Assembly: GCF_000373805.1 (NCBI RefSeq)
Contig: NZ_KB892440.1
Coordinates: 1-64,000, forward strand
Direction: 5' to 3'
Length of the DNA stretch: 64,000 nucleotides
Origin: Corynebacterium pilosum DSM 20521 = CIP 103422
Lineage (GTDB): Bacteria > Actinomycetota > Actinomycetes > Mycobacteriales > Mycobacteriaceae
In this document: positions 18,243 through 28,023 of the stretch, piece after piece
Numbering within the stretch: the stretch's first letter is position 1
Layout of the letters: each line of letters opens with the position of its first letter
Notes under the pieces: model-generated
The model's input: the letters and a program-made list of their open reading frames with translations, nothing else
Database searches by the model: none
What the model was told of the DNA's origin: nothing
Program-made: the position numbers and the translations under genes

Positions 18243-20717
18243 TTAGTCCCTCCGGTGCTTTCCGGGGTCGTCACTATCAGCGTGGTCTGCCGGATCATCC
18301 GGCAGCTGTGGCTCAGGTGCTTCTGGTTGCGCGACCTCAGTGGGGTCAACCTTCGGCATCTGCGTGGTTTCTTCCTCAGACGGCCAGGCGTGGTCGGGCC
18401 GCTCGTGCTCCGGGAGGCGGAAACCGATCTGCTCCTCCGGCTGCTGCTGGCTCTGCTCGCCGGAACCATAGTTCTTCACACCGGGGTGTTCGGCGGGAGC
18501 CTGCTGCGCTGGTTGCTCCGGCTGCGCTGGTTGCTCCGGCTGTGCCGGCTGGCTCGGGGTGCCCGGCCATGCGCCACCTGGCACCTGCCACCCAGCTGGC
18601 GGCTGCTCGCCGTCGTAACGTGGTGGCTGCGCGCTGCGGCCGGGCTGCTTGCCCGCACCGATCGCGGTGGAACCAGCATTCGCCGGATTCGGCGCCCCAG
18701 CGTTGCGCTTGGCCTGCTCCTCACGTTCCTTCGCGCGCTTGGCACGCGCCGCGCGCGAGGCCTCCAGCAGGGAGAACTGCTTCGGCGGCTCTTCGCCGCG
18801 TTCCTCGGCCAGCTCCACAGGTGTCTTCACTGGCTCGTATCCGGCCTGCTGTGGGAAGCGCTCGTCGAGAAGCTCCAGGCCCGAAGGCTGCGGCTCGATG
18901 TCGTCGAAAATCACTTCCAAGTCCGGGCGGCGCAGAGTTTCCTTCTCCAGCAGCTTGGTAGCCAGAGTGTCTAGGTACTCGCGGTGATCGCGCAGGATGG
19001 TGTAGGCGCGCTCGTGGGCGGCGTCGATCAGCGCGTGGACTTCGCGGTCGATCGTCTCGGCCACGTGCGGGGAATAATCCAGGGATCCCCCACCGCCGCG
19101 ACCAGAGAAAGGATCGCCCTGCTCATCGCCGTACTTCACGGTGCCCAGGCTCGCACTCATGCCGTACTCGGTGACCATGGCGCGCGCGATCTTCGTGGCC
19201 TGCTCAATATCGGCCGATGCGCCCGTGGTGGCCTCGCCGAAGACCAGCTCCTCGGCGGCGCGCCCACCCATGGCGAAGACTAGGCGGGCGTAGAGCTCAT
19301 CGCGGTTGTACATGCCCTTATCGTCCTCGGCGGCGGTCATCGCGTATCCGCCGGTGCGGCCGCGGGCAAGGATCGTCACCTTATACACGCGCTCGATATC
19401 CTTCAGCGCCCAGGCAGACAGGGTGTGGCCGCCTTCGTGGTAGGCGGTGATCTTCTTCTCGCGCTCAGAGATCACGCGTGAGGAACGGCGTGGCCCGCCG
19501 ATCACGCGGTCGGTTGCCTCTTCCAGGGCGTCGGCGGTAATCACGTTGCCACCGATGCGCGCGGTCAGCAGCGCCGCCTCATTCAGCACGTTGGCCAGGT
19601 CGGCGCCACTCATGCCGGCGGTGCGCTTGGCCAAAGAGTCGAGGTTGGCGTCGTCGGCAAGCGGCTTGCCCTCCGCGTGCACCTTGAGGATCTGGGCGCG
19701 TCCCGCCAGGTCCGGGTTGGTCACGGGGATCTGGCGGTCGAAACGGCCCGGGCGCAGCAGAGCCGGGTCCAGGATGTCGGGGCGGTTCGTCGCCGCCATC
19801 AGGATGACGCCTTCGCGGTCGCCGAAACCGTCCATTTCGACGAGCAACTGGTTCAGCGTCTGCTCGCGCTCGTCGTGACCGCCGCCCATGCCGGAGCCAC
19901 GCTGGCGGCCCACCGCATCAATCTCGTCGATGAAGATGATGCACGGCGAGTTCTCGCGGGCCTGCTTGAACAGGTCACGCACACGCGAGGCACCCACGCC
20001 GACGAACATTTCGACGAAGTCCGAACCCGAAATGGTATAGAACGGCACGCCGGCCTCACCTGCAACGGCGCGGGCCAGCAGCGTCTTACCCGTTCCAGGA
20101 GGGCCGTAGAACAGCACGCCGCGCGGAATCTTCGCGCCCAGCTTCTCGTAGATGGAAGGGTCCTTGAGGAAGTCCACGACTTCTTGCAGCTCGTCCACGG
20201 CATCGTCGGCACCTGCGACATCCTTGAAGGTGTTGTCGGGGTTGTCCTTCGTCATCTCCTTGGCCTTGGAGCTGCCGATGCCGAACATGCCGCCTGACTG
20301 CATGCGGTACATGAAGAAGAACAGCAGGCCGAAGATCAGGATCATCGGCAGCATGAAGCTCAGAATGCTCATCAGGAAGGAATCCTGCGTGACATTCGTC
20401 GTGTATTCTTCAGCGCCGGAGTTGGTCACCGCGTCGAACACCTGGGGGGTGGTCCGCGCGGGGTATTGCGTCATGATCTCTTCGACGCCTTCACGCTCTT
20501 CTACCGTGATCGGCTCATGCAGGGTGAGACGCAGACGTTGCTCGCGGTCATCGATTTGGACCTCTTTGACGTTCTGGTTTTCCAACTGCTCCATTGCGAT
20601 GGAGGTTTCCACGCGCTGGAAGCTGCGGGTGTCGTCGCCAAGCAACGTAAAGAGGTACAAAATCATCAGCACTACGGCTGCGATGATGCCGTAGCGCAAG
20701 ACTTTCGAATTTTTCAT
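18243..20717 (-). CDS. ftsH: ATP-dependent zinc metalloprotease FtsH
   Basis: 824 residues. Two membrane helices (about 8-25 and 112-135) flank an outer domain. The AAA+ module has Walker A GPPGTGKT, Walker [12 protein letters not shown] and the second region of homology [21 protein letters not shown]. The protease has HEGGH (Gly for the usual Ala) and the third zinc Asp in the region following it. A C-terminal extension of about 190 residues is low-complexity, rich in Pro, Gln and Glu, with QPEQPA repeats encoded by an 18-bp tandem repeat at 18505-18540. It degrades misfolded membrane proteins. It is followed at 2 bases by folE. Confidence 0.96.
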   Translation of the reverse strand: MKNSKVLRYGIIAAVVLMILYLFTLLGDDTRSFQRVETSIAMEQLENQNVKEVQIDDREQRLRLTLHEPITVEEREGVEEIMTQYPARTTPQVFDAVTNSGAEEYTTNVTQDSFLMSILSFMLPMILIFGLLFFFMYRMQSGGMFGIGSSKAKEMTKDNPDNTFKDVAGADDAVDELQEVVDFLKDPSIYEKLGAKIPRGVLFYGPPGTGKTLLARAVAGEAGVPFYTISGSDFVEMFVGVGASRVRDLFKQARENSPCIIFIDEIDAVGRQRGSGMGGGHDEREQTLNQLLVEMDGFGDREGVILMAATNRPDILDPALLRPGRFDRQIPVTNPDLAGRAQILKVHAEGKPLADDANLDSLAKRTAGMSGADLANVLNEAALLTARIGGNVITADALEEATDRVIGGPRRSSRVISEREKKITAYHEGGHTLSAWALKDIERVYKVTILARGRTGGYAMTAAEDDKGMYNRDELYARLVFAMGGRAAEELVFGEATTGASADIEQATKIARAMVTEYGMSASLGTVKYGDEQGDPFSGRGGGGSLDYSPHVAETIDREVHALIDAAHERAYTILRDHREYLDTLATKLLEKETLRRPDLEVIFDDIEPQPSGLELLDERFPQQAGYEPVKTPVELAEERGEEPPKQFSLLEASRAARAKRAKEREEQAKRNAGAPNPANAGSTAIGAGKQPGRSAQPPRYDGEQPPAGWQVPGGAWPGTPSQPAQPEQPAQPEQPAQQAPAEHPGVKNYGSGEQSQQQPEEQIGFRLPEHERPDHAWPSEEETTQMPKVDPTEVAQPEAPEPQLPDDPADHADSDDPGKHRRD
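18505..18545. repeat. 18-bp tandem repeat in the ftsH 3' end
   Basis: Two exact units of TGCGCTGGTTGCTCCGGC at 18505-18522 and 18523-18540, with a partial third. In frame they encode the AQPEQP repeats of the FtsH tail, so copy number can change without a frameshift. Confidence 0.85.
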
Positions 20718-20766
20718 TGAATACTTTCGTCAACCGGAAAAGTAGCTACTGGGTGTAACGGTTCAC

Positions 20767-20786
20767 CCGGGGTTTTCGTTCCCCGG
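20767..20786. other. hairpin between hpt and ftsH
   Basis: CCGGGG (20767-20772) and CCCCGG (20781-20786) pair around an 8-nt loop in the 82-bp gap downstream of hpt. There is no T run, so this is more likely a processing or attenuation structure than a terminator. Confidence 0.35.
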
Positions 20787-20799
20787 TCTTCTGCCTGGT

Positions 20800-21399
20800 C
20801 TAATGGTTGTCGCTGTACACACGCGGATGGAGCGTGCCGACGAACGGCAGGTCGCGGTAGCGTTCTGCATAGTCTAGGCCGTAACCCACCACGAACTCGT
20901 TGGGAATATCGAAACCAATGTCCAGCAGGTCCACGTCGGCTGTCTGGATCTCTGGCTTGCGCAGCAGCGTGATCGCGCGCAGGGAGCGGGGGTGGCGGCC
21001 GCGCAGGTTCTTCATCAGCCAGCTCAAGGTCAGGCCGGAATCGATGATGTCTTCGACGATGAGGACGTCGCGGTCAGCGATTTCCTTGTCCAAGTCCTTC
21101 AGGATGCGCACCACGCCCGAGGAGGTGGTCGAGTTGCCGTACGACGACACCGCCATGAACTCCATCTCCGAGGGGATGGACAAGGCGCGTGCGAAGTCGG
21201 TGAGCATGAACACCGCGCCCTTGAGCACGCAGACCAAGATGAGGTCTTTTTCGCTGTCGGCGTACTGTTTGCTCACCACGTCGGCAAGTTCCTGGATACG
21301 CTCCTGGATTTCTTCCTGGGTGATTAGGACCGCTTCAACATCGTCGCCGTAGCGGTTGGCAGGTACGTTGAAGTCTTTCTTGTCATGCATGTCAGTCAT
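20800..21399 (-). CDS. hpt: hypoxanthine phosphoribosyltransferase
   Basis: 199 residues. The PRPP-binding motif is [14 protein letters not shown], and [18 protein letters not shown] is the pyrophosphate loop. It salvages hypoxanthine and guanine to IMP and GMP. The order hpt-ftsH-folE is kept in corynebacteria. An inverted repeat CTTAGTC/GACTAAG (21448-21472) lies in the gap upstream. Confidence 0.94.
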   Translation of the reverse strand: MTDMHDKKDFNVPANRYGDDVEAVLITQEEIQERIQELADVVSKQYADSEKDLILVCVLKGAVFMLTDFARALSIPSEMEFMAVSSYGNSTTSSGVVRILKDLDKEIADRDVLIVEDIIDSGLTLSWLMKNLRGRHPRSLRAITLLRKPEIQTADVDLLDIGFDIPNEFVVGYGLDYAERYRDLPFVGTLHPRVYSDNH

Positions 21400-21502
21400 G
21401 GACGCCCTCGAATACTCGCTGAAAGGTGGCTGCTGGGAATTGTGGCCCTTAGTCTAGTTATTGCTGACTAAGTGGGGAAACTGTGCCCGCCCCCGTTCTG
21501 TC

Positions 21503-22456
21503 CTAGCGCGCGGCAACATAGTCCGTGGCGATCACGGACGGCTCCGCCTTTTCTTCGCCGACGTTACGCAGGTTCATCGCTGTGAGGTCCTCCGTGGTCA
21601 GGTCGCGGTTGATCGCGGCGAGCGCGTCGAGGGCTTCCTGAGGTACGCCGCCGGCGGTGTAGATCGGCAGCACGTTTTGCGGCAGGATCATATTTTCCGG
21701 GTCCTCTAGCTCGACCAGCTCCACCTCGTTGCCGTCGGAGTCCAGGTGGGGCGAGGTGGTGTAGATGTCGGCCACCGTGGCTTCTCCCTGCAGGAGTGCG
21801 GCGATGGTCAGGGGGCCGCCGCCGTCGGAGATGGGGTTCATGGTGATGGAGTCCGCCGGCACGTTGTATACCTCGTCGAGGCCTTGCGGGCCGTAGGGTC
21901 GCTCGGCCAGCTCGGGGTTGCCGGCCAGGACGATGGAATCAATCGCCGAGAGGTCGTAGAGCGTGCTCAGGTCATACTGCTCGGCGACTTCCGGGGTGAC
22001 CATGTAGGCATCTTTGGATTCGGCCGGGGCGTACTCGCCTGCTGCTAGGGCTTCGGGGAGAGCGTTTTCTACCTCCGCGTACACCGCCTCCGCGTCGGCG
22101 CCCTGCTCGATATCCGCTCCGTAGAACTGGGAGAGGTTGCCGGTGTATTCGGGCACGATGTCTACCTCACCGTTTTCCAGGGCAGACAGGTACACCTCCC
22201 GCGAGCCAATGCCGGAGGTGACCTCCACGTCGAAGCCGGCCTCGCGCAGCGCCTCGGCCCACACCTGCCCGATGATTTCAGATTCGGGGAAGTTGGCGGT
22301 GCCGATCGTAATCGTATCTGCGCCACCACCGTTGTCTGCCTGGTCGGTGGCCAACGGGTCCTCAGACGCGCACGCGGTGACCGTGAAGCTGGTCGCGGCG
22401 AGTGCGGCCACAGCCAGCGGGGCGCGGCGTGCGGGGAGGGAGAAGAAGTGTGTCAT
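21503..22456 (-). CDS. osmoprotectant (betaine/choline-type) ABC transporter binding lipoprotein
   Basis: 317 residues. A lipoprotein signal ends at TVTAC (Cys about residue 29). The mature part is an OpuAC/QAT-type binding protein: ITIGTANFPESEIIGQVWAE, GSREVYLSALENGEVDIVPEYTGNL and the C-terminal LPQNVLPIY. It captures glycine betaine, choline, carnitine or a related compound; the ligand cannot be fixed from sequence. Last gene of a four-gene operon whose start and stop codons overlap by 4 bases at each junction. Confidence 0.88.
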   Translation of the reverse strand: MTHFFSLPARRAPLAVAALAATSFTVTACASEDPLATDQADNGGGADTITIGTANFPESEIIGQVWAEALREAGFDVEVTSGIGSREVYLSALENGEVDIVPEYTGNLSQFYGADIEQGADAEAVYAEVENALPEALAAGEYAPAESKDAYMVTPEVAEQYDLSTLYDLSAIDSIVLAGNPELAERPYGPQGLDEVYNVPADSITMNPISDGGGPLTIAALLQGEATVADIYTTSPHLDSDGNEVELVELEDPENMILPQNVLPIYTAGGVPQEALDALAAINRDLTTEDLTAMNLRNVGEEKAEPSVIATDYVAAR

Positions 22457-23130
22457 GACTGCCTGATTCCTTTCGGTTGCGCCAGCTTCTGGCCGGCGGC
22501 GAGGATGAGGTCAAAGATGAGTGCAAGGAGAGCGACGAGAATGGCGCCTGCCAGCATGAGGGGATAATCCCGCAGCGCCAGCCCGTCAATGAGGTAGCGG
22601 CCTAGGCCCGACAGCCCGATATAGGCGACAATGGTGGCCGTCGCGATCACCTGGACGGTCGCGGAACGGATACCGCCGACGATACCCGGCGCGGACAGCG
22701 GTAGTTCGACCGCGCGCACGATATGGGCTTCGGAAAATCCGGAGGCGCGCGCGGAGTCCACCACGTCGCGTGGGATGGCGACGAACCCCGAGACGGTCGC
22801 GGCGACGATCGGCGGGATCGCCAGGATGACCAGCACGATGATGGAAGGCACGATGGGCATGCGTACCCCGATGCTCATCTCCAGGGTCAGCCACGTCAGC
22901 AGGCCCAACGAAGGCAACGCGCGCATCGCCCCAGAGAGCGCGACCACCGCGTTGGCGCCGCGCCCGCTGTGCCCGATGGCGATGCCCACCGGCAGCGCGA
23001 TCAGGGCCGCGATCCCCACGGAGACCAGCGTGTACAGCACATGGTGAAGCGTGCGCGCGCCGATACCCTGGTCGCCGGACCAGTTCTCCGCGGTGGTGAT
23101 GAAGCTCAACGCTTCGACAAGGAAGTTCAT
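22453..23130 (-). CDS. osmoprotectant ABC transporter permease (second)
   Basis: 225 residues with about six membrane helices and the inner-membrane EAA-like loop VDSARASGFSEAHIVRAVELP. It overlaps both neighbours by 4 bases. The two permeases of the cassette probably form the heterodimeric channel of an OpuB/OpuC-like importer. Confidence 0.88.
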   Translation of the reverse strand: MNFLVEALSFITTAENWSGDQGIGARTLHHVLYTLVSVGIAALIALPVGIAIGHSGRGANAVVALSGAMRALPSLGLLTWLTLEMSIGVRMPIVPSIIVLVILAIPPIVAATVSGFVAIPRDVVDSARASGFSEAHIVRAVELPLSAPGIVGGIRSATVQVIATATIVAYIGLSGLGRYLIDGLALRDYPLMLAGAILVALLALIFDLILAAGQKLAQPKGIRQS

Positions 23131-23780
23131 CGGGCTGCCCTCCTCGACCTAGTCCAGGGCATCAGCCACTTGCCGACGATCACCAGTACCAAGTCCACCA
23201 CGACCGCTAACAGCACCGTGCCGATCAGGCCGGCCATGATCTGGGTGGGGAAATTGCGCTGGAAGCCTTCAGTAAACAGGGTGCCTAGGGACTGCACGCC
23301 GATCAGCGCGCCCACCGAAATCAACGAGATCGTGGACGCCGACACCACGCGCAGTCCCGACAAAATCACAGGACCCGCCAACGGCAGATCCACGCTGGCG
23401 ATGCGCCGCGGGGTGGCATACCCCATGGCAATCGCGGACTGGCGCACACTATCCGGCACCGTATCGAAAGCATCCGCAGTCGAACGGACCTGCAGCGCCA
23501 GCCCATACAAGGTCATGGCCACCACCACGTTGATGGGAGACAGCATCGAGGTCCCCAGAATCAGCGGCAAAATAATAAACAGCGCCAGCGAAGGGATCAC
23601 GTACAGCAAACTGGTGGCCGCCACCACCCACTCACGCACACGCGGGTAGCGGTGCGCCACCCACCCGATCGGCAAGGCCAGCACGAACGCCGCTGCGATC
23701 GCCGGGATCGCCAGCAGCAGATGGTCGACCGTCAGGTCCCAGATCCGCGGAAAATTGGCCCCGATCCAGTCCCACCTCAT
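23127..23780 (-). CDS. osmoprotectant ABC transporter permease (first)
   Basis: 217 residues, about six helices, with the coupling loop DSVRQSAIAMGYATPRRIASVDLP. It is paired with the second permease and lies directly after the ATPase gene, overlapping by 4 bases. Confidence 0.88.
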   Translation of the reverse strand: MRWDWIGANFPRIWDLTVDHLLLAIPAIAAAFVLALPIGWVAHRYPRVREWVVAATSLLYVIPSLALFIILPLILGTSMLSPINVVVAMTLYGLALQVRSTADAFDTVPDSVRQSAIAMGYATPRRIASVDLPLAGPVILSGLRVVSASTISLISVGALIGVQSLGTLFTEGFQRNFPTQIMAGLIGTVLLAVVVDLVLVIVGKWLMPWTRSRRAAR

Positions 23781-24601
23781 AGGCGTTCGGCCCCATCGTC
23801 GTAAAGCCCTACGACCTTGCCGCGCGTATCGACGACCACCTCAACGCCATCGCGGCGCTCCACGTGCAGCTGGCGGGAATCCATCCCGACGAAATGACGA
23901 ACCTCCCCGTTGGCAGGGTCGGTGATGAAATCATGCGGAGTACCGGCCTGCTGGATGCGGGCGCGTTCGCCGAGCAAGACGATATCGTCGCCAAGCAAAA
24001 AAGCCTCATCGATATCGTGGGTGACCAGCACGATCGTCTTGCTCCACCGCTGCTGCAACTCAAGGACCTCGCGCTGCAGCTCACGCCGGACCACCGGATC
24101 CACAGCGCCGAAGGGCTCATCCATCAACACGATTGTCGGATCGGCCACCAGCCCGCGCGCCACCCCGACGCGCTGTGCCTGCCCGCCCGAAAGCTCACCC
24201 GGGTAGCGATCAAAAAGCGCCGCATCCAAGTGAACGCGCTCCAACCACTGCGCCGCCCGCTCCCGCGCCTGCGCCTTGCTAGCCCCCGACAGCCGGGCCA
24301 CCGCCGCCACATTCTCCAGCGCGGTCTTGTGCGGCAGCAGGCCGGAATTCTGCATCACATACCCGATGGAGCGGCGCAGATGCACCGCGTCCTCCTCGGC
24401 GATGTCTTTGCCGTCGATACGCACCTGGCCCGCGCTCGGGTCCACCATGCGATTGATCATGCGCAGCAGTGTCGTCTTGCCGCAGCCGGAGGGTCCGACA
24501 ATCACGGTGGTCGCACCGCCTGTGATGGCGTAGCTAAACGACTCCACAGCGGGGGCCGTCGCGCCGGGGTATGTCGTGGTCACATTGTCGAACTCGATCA
24601 T
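23777..24601 (-). CDS. osmoprotectant ABC transporter ATPase
   Basis: 274 residues from the ATG at 24599-24601, which follows a GGTAGG; a GTG 12 bases earlier is also in frame. Walker A GPSGCGKTT, Q-loop YVMQNSGLLPHKTALENV, signature LSGGQAQR, Walker B IVLMDEPFGAVDP. The tail lacks an obvious pair of CBS domains, unlike the larger OpuA/OpuC ATPases. The cassette sits between tilS and hpt, which are usually neighbours in this group. Confidence 0.9.
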   Translation of the reverse strand: MIEFDNVTTTYPGATAPAVESFSYAITGGATTVIVGPSGCGKTTLLRMINRMVDPSAGQVRIDGKDIAEEDAVHLRRSIGYVMQNSGLLPHKTALENVAAVARLSGASKAQARERAAQWLERVHLDAALFDRYPGELSGGQAQRVGVARGLVADPTIVLMDEPFGAVDPVVRRELQREVLELQQRWSKTIVLVTHDIDEAFLLGDDIVLLGERARIQQAGTPHDFITDPANGEVRHFVGMDSRQLHVERRDGVEVVVDTRGKVVGLYDDGAERL

Positions 24602-24644
24602 GGTCCTACCCACACTACCGACCCCACGACAAATAAGCCTGTTT

Positions 24645-25547
24645 TTATCCGTTTATTTCCGTCCCGCGCATCACCAGGCGCCCGCCCTCGCGCACCACCG
24701 CCAGCCCGCCACCTACCGGGATCGGGCCCTGCCCACGCCAGTGCGTACACAGCCGCGCGATCTCGCTTATCGACGACGCACTGGGCACTATCCCATTCTC
24801 GTGCAGCCACGCAGCAATTTTGCGCTCACGCACCGCGGGATGATCTCCAGCAAGAGCAGCGCAATCAGTTGTGGGCCGCGCCAAAGGCGTGAGGAAATCT
24901 TCCGTGGCGACCAGCTGCTCAGCGGCATGCGCCAACGGTTCGACTGCATCCCCGCCCAGGACCTCCGCCAGCAGGGGCAGCACTTCTTGGCGGACCCGCA
25001 CTCGTCGATAAGCACTGTCCGCGTTCATCGGGTCCTGCCAATACGCCAGACCAAGTTCTTGGCAGGCGCCCACCGTGTCCGCGCGGCGAACGCTCAACAG
25101 CGGGCGCACCACCTGACCGGCGCGCTCACTCATCCCGATGGGACGCGCGCGCAACGCCATCAACAGCAGGGTCTCGGCCTGATCGTCGCGGGTGTGCCCT
25201 ACCCAAATATCGCGGCCACCAGCCACCTCATGCAAAGCGGCGTAGCGGGCGGTGCGGGCCTGCGCCTCCACATTGCCCGGCGCGACCTCCACCGCGACAA
25301 CCCGCGCAGGCACGCCAAGGCTGCGGGCCTGATCCGCGGCCTGCTGCGCGATCGCGGCCGAACCTTCCTGCAGGCCATGATCAACCACCACGGCCTCCAC
25401 GTCCTTCTTCTCCGCGGCGGCTGCCGCCACCAGAGCCAACGAATCAGGCCCACCAGACAGGCCCACCACCGCCGGGCCCTCCCACCGGCGCACCGCCTGC
25501 CGACACGCCAAGAAGTGCGGCGAATGACGCGGCCAGAACGGGTCCAT
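24645..25547 (-). CDS. tilS: tRNA(Ile) lysidine synthetase
   Basis: 300 residues. The PP-loop VVGLSGGPDSLAL is near residue 30, followed by AVVVDHGLQEGS and the HTRDDQAETLLLMALRA block typical of TilS. It puts lysidine on C34 of the CAU tRNA-Ile so that it reads AUA codons. It starts 1 base inside the dacB stop. Two copies of the TCGTCGATAAGC word lie in it, one encoded with a rare AUA codon. Confidence 0.93.
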   Translation of the reverse strand: MDPFWPRHSPHFLACRQAVRRWEGPAVVGLSGGPDSLALVAAAAAEKKDVEAVVVDHGLQEGSAAIAQQAADQARSLGVPARVVAVEVAPGNVEAQARTARYAALHEVAGGRDIWVGHTRDDQAETLLLMALRARPIGMSERAGQVVRPLLSVRRADTVGACQELGLAYWQDPMNADSAYRRVRVRQEVLPLLAEVLGGDAVEPLAHAAEQLVATEDFLTPLARPTTDCAALAGDHPAVRERKIAAWLHENGIVPSASSISEIARLCTHWRGQGPIPVGGGLAVVREGGRLVMRGTEING

Positions 25548-26827
25548 CAGAAATCGCGCAGGGCCGAGGCCATCGTGTCCATTGCCCGGCGTGCCGGGTC
25601 GATCTCTACCCCGTTGGAGAGGAACGCGAAGGTGTACACGTTGCCTTTATCGCTGGTCACGGTGCCGGCCAGTGCGTTGACGCCGGTGAGGGTGCCGGTT
25701 TTGGCGCGTACCCAGCCTTTGCCCTGCAGGTCACCGTAGCGGGTGGTCAGGGTGCCTTCACCACCGGCGACGGGCAGGGTTGTGAGAAGCAGCGGGATCT
25801 CGTCCTCGCCGGCGCTGCGGACGAGGATGTCGTCGATAAGCGCCGGCGTGATGCTGTTCACGGTGGACAGGCCGGAGTTGTCGGCGAGGGTGACGTCGGT
25901 CAGGTCGAAGCCGTGATCGCGCAGCACGTCGAGGGTGTGCTGCGGGGCGTTGACCACAGCACTACTATCGCCGACCACCGCGGCGGCGACCTCGCGCCCG
26001 ATCGCTTCGGCCATGACGTTGTCAGAGTTTTTCATCATCACACGCAGGCGCTCGATCAGCTCGGGCGACTCCACCTCGGCCACGACTTCGGCGGCGTCGG
26101 GGGCCTCGGAAAAGCCCACGGTGGTTGCACCCACCTGGTCGGCCACGGCCTGCGCCACGTCGAGTGCCGGGGTGTGGGAGCGCGGCACATCACCCTCGGA
26201 CGCCCCGATGCGGCCGCCGTTGATCATCACCGGCTGCAGTGGCGCCACGTACCCGGAGTCCACGTTTTCTGGGTCCCACTCGGGCATCATTTCTTGCTGG
26301 CCTGCCCACGCGCGCGTATCGACGAAGACCGCGTTGGCCTCGCCGATCTGCTCGGCAAGCTGGGCGATGGTCTCCTCGGTGAACCACACATCGCCGGCGG
26401 CCTTGATGACCACGTCGCCCTCATTGGCGCCGCGCACCACCTGGGTGGTGATCCGGTCCGTGGGCTCCAGCGTGTACAAGGCCGCCGCGGCGGTGAGGAC
26501 CTTCGTCGAGGAGGCCGGCGTCAGCGGTTGTTCGGAGGAGGCGTCGAAAAGCACCTCACCTGTGAAGCCGTCGGAAACGCGGGCGTGGAAAGTGCCCAAG
26601 GCGGGATCGTCGGCAAGCGCCTGCAAAGTGGCGGTCAATGCGTCCCGGTCGATCGGGTCCGGCGTAGCGGGGACCAGGATGTCCGTGGCCGTGGGCAGGC
26701 TATATGCGGGGGCGACCTCAAGCTCGGATAGTTCCGAATGGACGTAATAGCCCGTACCCGCGACGGCGCCGACCGCGCCGAGGGCGACCACCGTCGCGAT
26801 TGCTGCCACTGTTTTCTTCCCACTCAC
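25547..26827 (-). CDS. dacB: D-alanyl-D-alanine carboxypeptidase/endopeptidase (PBP4 type)
   Basis: 426 residues from the GTG at 26825-26827. An N-terminal membrane anchor or signal (about 5-25) precedes the S13 peptidase motifs: SxxK in PASSTKVLTAA, SDN in MKNSDNVMAEA, and AKTGTLTG near the C-terminus. It trims or cleaves peptidoglycan cross-links. TATGCT on the minus strand (26836-26841) is 8 bases before the GTG and no ribosome-binding site is present, pointing to a leaderless transcript. It diverges from ppa. Confidence 0.92.
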   Translation of the reverse strand: MSGKKTVAAIATVVALGAVGAVAGTGYYVHSELSELEVAPAYSLPTATDILVPATPDPIDRDALTATLQALADDPALGTFHARVSDGFTGEVLFDASSEQPLTPASSTKVLTAAAALYTLEPTDRITTQVVRGANEGDVVIKAAGDVWFTEETIAQLAEQIGEANAVFVDTRAWAGQQEMMPEWDPENVDSGYVAPLQPVMINGGRIGASEGDVPRSHTPALDVAQAVADQVGATTVGFSEAPDAAEVVAEVESPELIERLRVMMKNSDNVMAEAIGREVAAAVVGDSSAVVNAPQHTLDVLRDHGFDLTDVTLADNSGLSTVNSITPALIDDILVRSAGEDEIPLLLTTLPVAGGEGTLTTRYGDLQGKGWVRAKTGTLTGVNALAGTVTSDKGNVYTFAFLSNGVEIDPARRAMDTMASALRDF

Positions 26828-26895
26828 AAGCAACCAGCATACGCAAGGTAAGGTAGAACATGATTTTCACGCCTATAGATAAAGGAGTACGCCCC

Positions 26896-27429
26896 ATGGC
26901 CATTGAAGTCATCATCGAAATCCCTAAGGGTTCGCGCAACAAGTACGAAGTGGACCACGAAAGCGGCAAGATCTTCCTCGACCGCTACCTGTTCACCCCC
27001 ATGGCCTACCCTGCGGACTACGGCTTCATCGACAACTCGCTTGCCGACGATGGCGACCCACTCGACGCGCTGGTCATCACCCCAGAGCCCGTATTCCCAG
27101 GCGTGACCGTCATCGCCCGCCCCATCGGTGTGTTCAAGATGACCGACGAGGCTGGCGGCGACGACAAGCTACTCTGCGTTCTCGACGACGTGCGCTACGA
27201 GAAGTACCAGGACATCGACGACGTCGACGACTTCACCAAGGACGAAATCGAGCACTTCTTCGTCCACTACAAGGACCTCGAGCCAAACAAGCACGTCACC
27301 GGCTCCGGTTGGGGCAACCGCGAAGAGGCAGAGCGCATTCTGCAGGACTCCCTTGACCAGTTCAAGAAGGTTGGCGACAACTCTCGCGAGAACCTCGAGG
27401 CCGAGAAGGAAGCAAAGACCGAAAACTAA
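26896..27429 (+). CDS. ppa: inorganic pyrophosphatase, family I
   Basis: 177 residues from the ATG at 26896; AAAGGAG lies 9 bases before it and rules out the longer reading. Catalytic blocks [21 protein letters not shown] and [11 protein letters not shown] carry the Lys, Tyr and metal-binding Asp residues. It hydrolyses pyrophosphate and pulls biosynthesis forward. The short C-terminal tail is rich in Glu and Lys. Confidence 0.96.
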   Translation: MAIEVIIEIPKGSRNKYEVDHESGKIFLDRYLFTPMAYPADYGFIDNSLADDGDPLDALVITPEPVFPGVTVIARPIGVFKMTDEAGGDDKLLCVLDDVRYEKYQDIDDVDDFTKDEIEHFFVHYKDLEPNKHVTGSGWGNREEAERILQDSLDQFKKVGDNSRENLEAEKEAKTEN

Positions 27430-27478
27430 GGGCTTTACTTTCCTGCGCAGGCTTTAAAACCGCGTAAACTTGGGCAGC

Positions 27479-27769
27479 ATGAAGGAAGTTAACGTAAAAG
27501 AAGTTCCCGACAATGCCCAGCTAATCGACGTACGCGAGGTCGACGAGTTTGAGGAGGTTCACGCCAAAGGCGCTGTGAACCTGCCCTTGAGCAACCTCAC
27601 CCACCTGGCAGACAAGATCGACCCGGACCAGCCGATTTACCTGATCTGCCGCTCCGGTGGCCGCAGCGCCCAGGCCGCGGAGTACCTAGAGAATGTCCGC
27701 GGCTGGGAGGCCATCAACGTGCTTGGTGGCACCACCGAATGGGTGGAGCAAGGCCTACCCACTGAGTAA
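27479..27769 (+). CDS. rhodanese-domain sulfurtransferase
   Basis: 96 residues: one rhodanese domain with active-site loop CRSGGRS (Cys about 58) and the entry DVREVDEFEEVHAKGAVNLPL. It would carry persulfide sulfur. TAAACT (27465-27470) lies 8 bases before the ATG and there is no ribosome-binding site, so a leaderless mRNA is likely. Confidence 0.88.
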   Translation: MKEVNVKEVPDNAQLIDVREVDEFEEVHAKGAVNLPLSNLTHLADKIDPDQPIYLICRSGGRSAQAAEYLENVRGWEAINVLGGTTEWVEQGLPTE

Positions 27770-27787
27770 CTGAGTCTTTCTAGCTCA

Positions 27788-27826
27788 CCGCCGTCATCGT
27801 TTTGCGCGATGGCGGCGGTTTTCTTT
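27788..27826 (+). terminator. terminator after the rhodanese gene
   Basis: A 12-bp stem with one mismatch (27788-27799 with 27807-27818), a 7-nt loop and TTTTCTTT directly after. Confidence 0.9.
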
Positions 27827-27835
27827 GTGCCCTTG

Positions 27836-27968
27836 GCCATCTTGCACCAGGTCCCTCCCCCTATGACCAGGGGCTTTAGATTGCAGCGGTGCAAGATGGC
27901 GCCATCCTGCACCGCTGCCAAATAAACCCGCAGGTCACGTGACCCCTGACCTGGTGCAACTTTGCCCC
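27836..27968. repeat. dispersed palindromic intergenic element, copy A
   Basis: The outer inverted repeat is TTGCACCAGGTC (27842-27853) with GACCTGGTGCAA (27948-27959). Inside lies a palindrome with 17-nt arms (27884-27917, one mismatch), then CAAATAAA and an ACCGCAGGTCACG-like block. A second full copy is at 63749-63881 and a shortened one at 35452-35518. It encodes nothing. It resembles a small non-autonomous mobile element or a REP-type repeat. Confidence 0.85.
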
Positions 27969-28023
27969 AAATCAGTGGGCGCACCACAATCATTTTACTT
28001 TCTAAAGATAGATTCCTACCATA

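Noticed and set aside
18505..18545. Possible CRISPR-like repeat
   Set aside because: Two in-frame tandem units without spacers inside ftsH; it encodes a low-complexity tail. No CRISPR array was seen in the window.
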